Source of the DNA: JBFLVQ01 sp040758525
GTDB taxonomy: Bacteria > Acidobacteriota > Blastocatellia > Chloracidobacteriales > JADJPF01
Direction of reading: 5' to 3'
DNA length: 7,061 nt
NCBI GenBank assembly: GCA_040758525.1
Contig: JBFLVQ010000498.1
Span: 1 to 7,061 of the forward strand
Shown one piece after another: positions 5,480 through 7,061 of the stretch (position 1 is its first letter; each line of letters begins with the position of its first letter). A program made the translations under genes and the position numbers. Under the pieces are notes generated by a model. It did no database searches and had not been told where the DNA came from. It saw only the letters and a list, made by a program, of their open reading frames with translations.

Positions 5480-7061
5480 GAAGCTCAAGCGCATGCCGAT
5501 CTGAAATTGGCGCGGGGCAAAAGCTCCACGAAAGCGCTCGCGAGGGGCGATAAAGCGATCTCCATTCTTGGCTGGGAGATTGAACCTGCCATTCCCATCA
5601 GGTGGAAAAATATTGTCGATCTGACTGATATTGACACGATTGAAGAGATTGAACACTTCTACAAAAGCCTGCAACTGGTAATGATCAAGGAATGAAATTT
5701 TACGCGTCAAACGCAAATCCACACTGGCGAAACCTGGTAGTACACCAACATTGCGACCTAAACCGAGTGGCCGATCATTGATCGGAGTATCGCCATCCAT
5801 ATTGAGATCAACACCAGCTAGCAGATTGTAAGGTCTACCAGATTCCAGCCTAATAATTGTGGAGAGTTGAAAGTCGCGTAGCCAACGGTTAGTAGTTAAA
5901 TTTAGATCATAGATACCCGATATTACCGCGCGATTACGTACATCCTGAAGCGATAGGCTACGTTCCGCGGCAGGTCTTTGTGGATCGCTAGGTGAGCCTA
6001 TATCGTTGCGTGGATCAGTAAAATTATCGATTGCCTTAGAGCAGGTATAACTAGCCAAGAGGTTGATCCCCTTGTTAAAACGGTGCACAAACGAGAATGT
6101 AATACCATGGTAATAGCTATCATAAGCTGATTCAAACTGGATAATATCACCACGGGTAGGATCTATCCGCCCTATCATCTGGCTTGTTAATGGACTACCT
6201 GGCACTGGACGTATTACAGTGTTGATATTGCGTTGCCCTATGATCTTGATACCTCGTACAAAGCTGTAATTGGCTGACAACGTCGTGCTATCACCTATCG
6301 AGTAATCTATACCGGTACTAACATGTTGTGCATAAGTGTTACGTAGTCCCGCTTCAATCTGCATTACACGACTAAATTGAGGAACAAATCTTACCCCTGG
6401 TGGCAATTCCGTAGACTCTGGATAGCGATGACCAGGTAATTGATAAGGTAATATTGAAAGTGGGAATGGTAGAAAAATAAACTTAGTAGGAGACTGTTCT
6501 TGAAAGAATGGTTGGGTGACAAAGCTAAGCAGTGAAGATGGTACACTGAAGAAGAGGCCATAACTGGCATGCAGGTTCAAGCTTGACAATCGACTGGGCT
6601 GATATGATAGCGCCAGTCTAGGACTGAAGTTACCATTATTGTTGGGAAGAAAGCGTACACGATTGAGGTCGTAGCGTAGTCCTGCTTTAAGCAGCAAGTT
6701 TGGCTTAAGCTTGATATCATCCTGAAAAAATAGTGATAGGTATTTTGTGTCTACTTCCAAACGTGGATCGCCAAAGCCCTGTACAAAAGTGAGCGGGAGG
6801 GGAAGATCAGCTAGTGGCATACCACGCGGAAAGCCTGTAACAATATTTGGTAATATTGTTGCTAACACACTAAGAAAGCCACGCTGTGTAGGTGTACGCA
6901 AGCTTGGATCAAAAGCCTGTAGACCGGTGAGTGGAGGCGCCCCTGTTAAGCCTAGTGCCGCTAGATTAAGCCCAGAGAAGAGTGCGGCGCCGCCTGGCAG
7001 CAGTGGTACAGAGGTCTTTTTTCCTGGTGTATTAGAATAGTTGAAATCAACGCCAAACTTG
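5477..7061 (-). CDS. Oar-type TonB-dependent receptor, C-terminal 527 residues (partial)
   Basis: The frame is open to the right edge, so the N-terminus (signal peptide, carboxypeptidase-like regulatory domain and plug) lies outside. The TTG at 6901-6899 is an internal leucine codon, not the start: 53 further codons precede it, beginning KFGVDFNYSN. The visible part is an outer-membrane beta-barrel. Its landmarks, in partial numbering, are YTCSKAIDN (about 338-346), SLQDVRNR (370-377), SGRPYN (407-412), a DLNMDGDTPINDRP loop (418-431) and EVFNLFNRVN (468-477). It ends in the C-terminal aromatic signature MRLSF, which fits recognition by the BAM machinery. These motifs are typical of the large Oar/carboxypeptidase-regulatory TonB receptors abundant in Acidobacteriota. 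The ligand is unknown; glycans or peptides are plausible. The cysteine in YTCSKAID stands where tyrosine is usual. Confidence 0.9.
   Translation of the reverse strand, partial: KFGVDFNYSNTPGKKTSVPLLPGGAALFSGLNLAALGLTGAPPLTGLQAFDPSLRTPTQRGFLSVLATILPNIVTGFPRGMPLADLPLPLTFVQGFGDPRLEVDTKYLSLFFQDDIKLKPNLLLKAGLRYDLNRVRFLPNNNGNFSPRLALSYQPSRLSSLNLHASYGLFFSVPSSLLSFVTQPFFQEQSPTKFIFLPFPLSILPYQLPGHRYPESTELPPGVRFVPQFSRVMQIEAGLRNTYAQHVSTGIDYSIGDSTTLSANYSFVRGIKIIGQRNINTVIRPVPGSPLTSQMIGRIDPTRGDIIQFESAYDSYYHGITFSFVHRFNKGINLLASYTCSKAIDNFTDPRNDIGSPSDPQRPAAERSLSLQDVRNRAVISGIYDLNLTTNRWLRDFQLSTIIRLESGRPYNLLAGVDLNMDGDTPINDRPLGLGRNVGVLPGFASVDLRLTRKISFLDHYQLQAFVEVFNLFNRVNISQIDNIFPPDGNGRFNLPAKNGDRFIAPRERFRGAFAPRQFQIGMRLSF

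Noticed and set aside
5507..5695. Plus-strand frame of 62 codons
   Set aside because: It is antisense to the conserved C-terminal barrel of the TonB receptor, has no ribosome binding site of note and no motif.
6839..6860. 9-bp perfect stem AACAATATT-TGGT-AATATTGTT
   Set aside because: It is inside the TonB receptor coding frame, AT-rich and without any nearby regulatory context; it is probably chance or codon-driven.
6747..7040. Plus-strand frame of 97 codons
   Set aside because: It is antisense to the TonB receptor barrel, which continues in frame to the window edge; the product has no motif.

Overview
The window looks like chromosomal DNA from a member of the Acidobacteriota, or a relative with the same gene stock. 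This is inferred from three proteins: an Oar-type TonB-dependent receptor whose C-terminal motifs are typical of that phylum, a short M48 protease with a C-terminal beta-rich domain, and a PilZ-like protein of the degenerate kind common there. Base composition is moderate to low in GC and visibly more AT-rich in the first 1.4 kb, so a GC-poor lineage is likely. The genus cannot be told. No mobile element, CRISPR array, tRNA or rRNA was seen.

Layout. Positions 1-1361 (minus) hold the first 453 codons of a multi-pass membrane protein of the GT-C glycosyltransferase type; its 3' end lies outside the window. A 229-bp divergent intergenic region (1362-1590) separates it from a complete plus-strand secreted M48 metalloprotease (1591-2991, GTG start). 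The protease converges on a minus-strand cluster of three closely spaced genes, read from right to left: a secreted seven-blade YCF48/Asp-box propeller (4106-5179), a PilZ-like protein with a helical tail (3609-4082) and a 2H phosphoesterase (3039-3593). The gaps between them are 23 and 15 bp. A 14-bp perfect hairpin at 3008-3044 sits where the two transcripts meet and overlaps the last codon of the 2H gene.

To the right of the cluster, a small plus-strand gene (5315-5467) encodes a 50-residue protein with a C2H2 zinc-finger pattern. It is followed after 9 bp, tail to tail, by the 3' part of a minus-strand TonB-dependent receptor (5477-7061) whose N-terminus is beyond the right edge.

Much of the window points to the cell envelope: a membrane glycosyltransferase, a periplasmic protease, a secreted propeller and an outer-membrane receptor. 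No clear, complete new system is visible. The items most worth a second look are the zinc-finger microprotein, the propeller/PilZ-like/2H cluster, and the C-terminal domain of the M48 protease.
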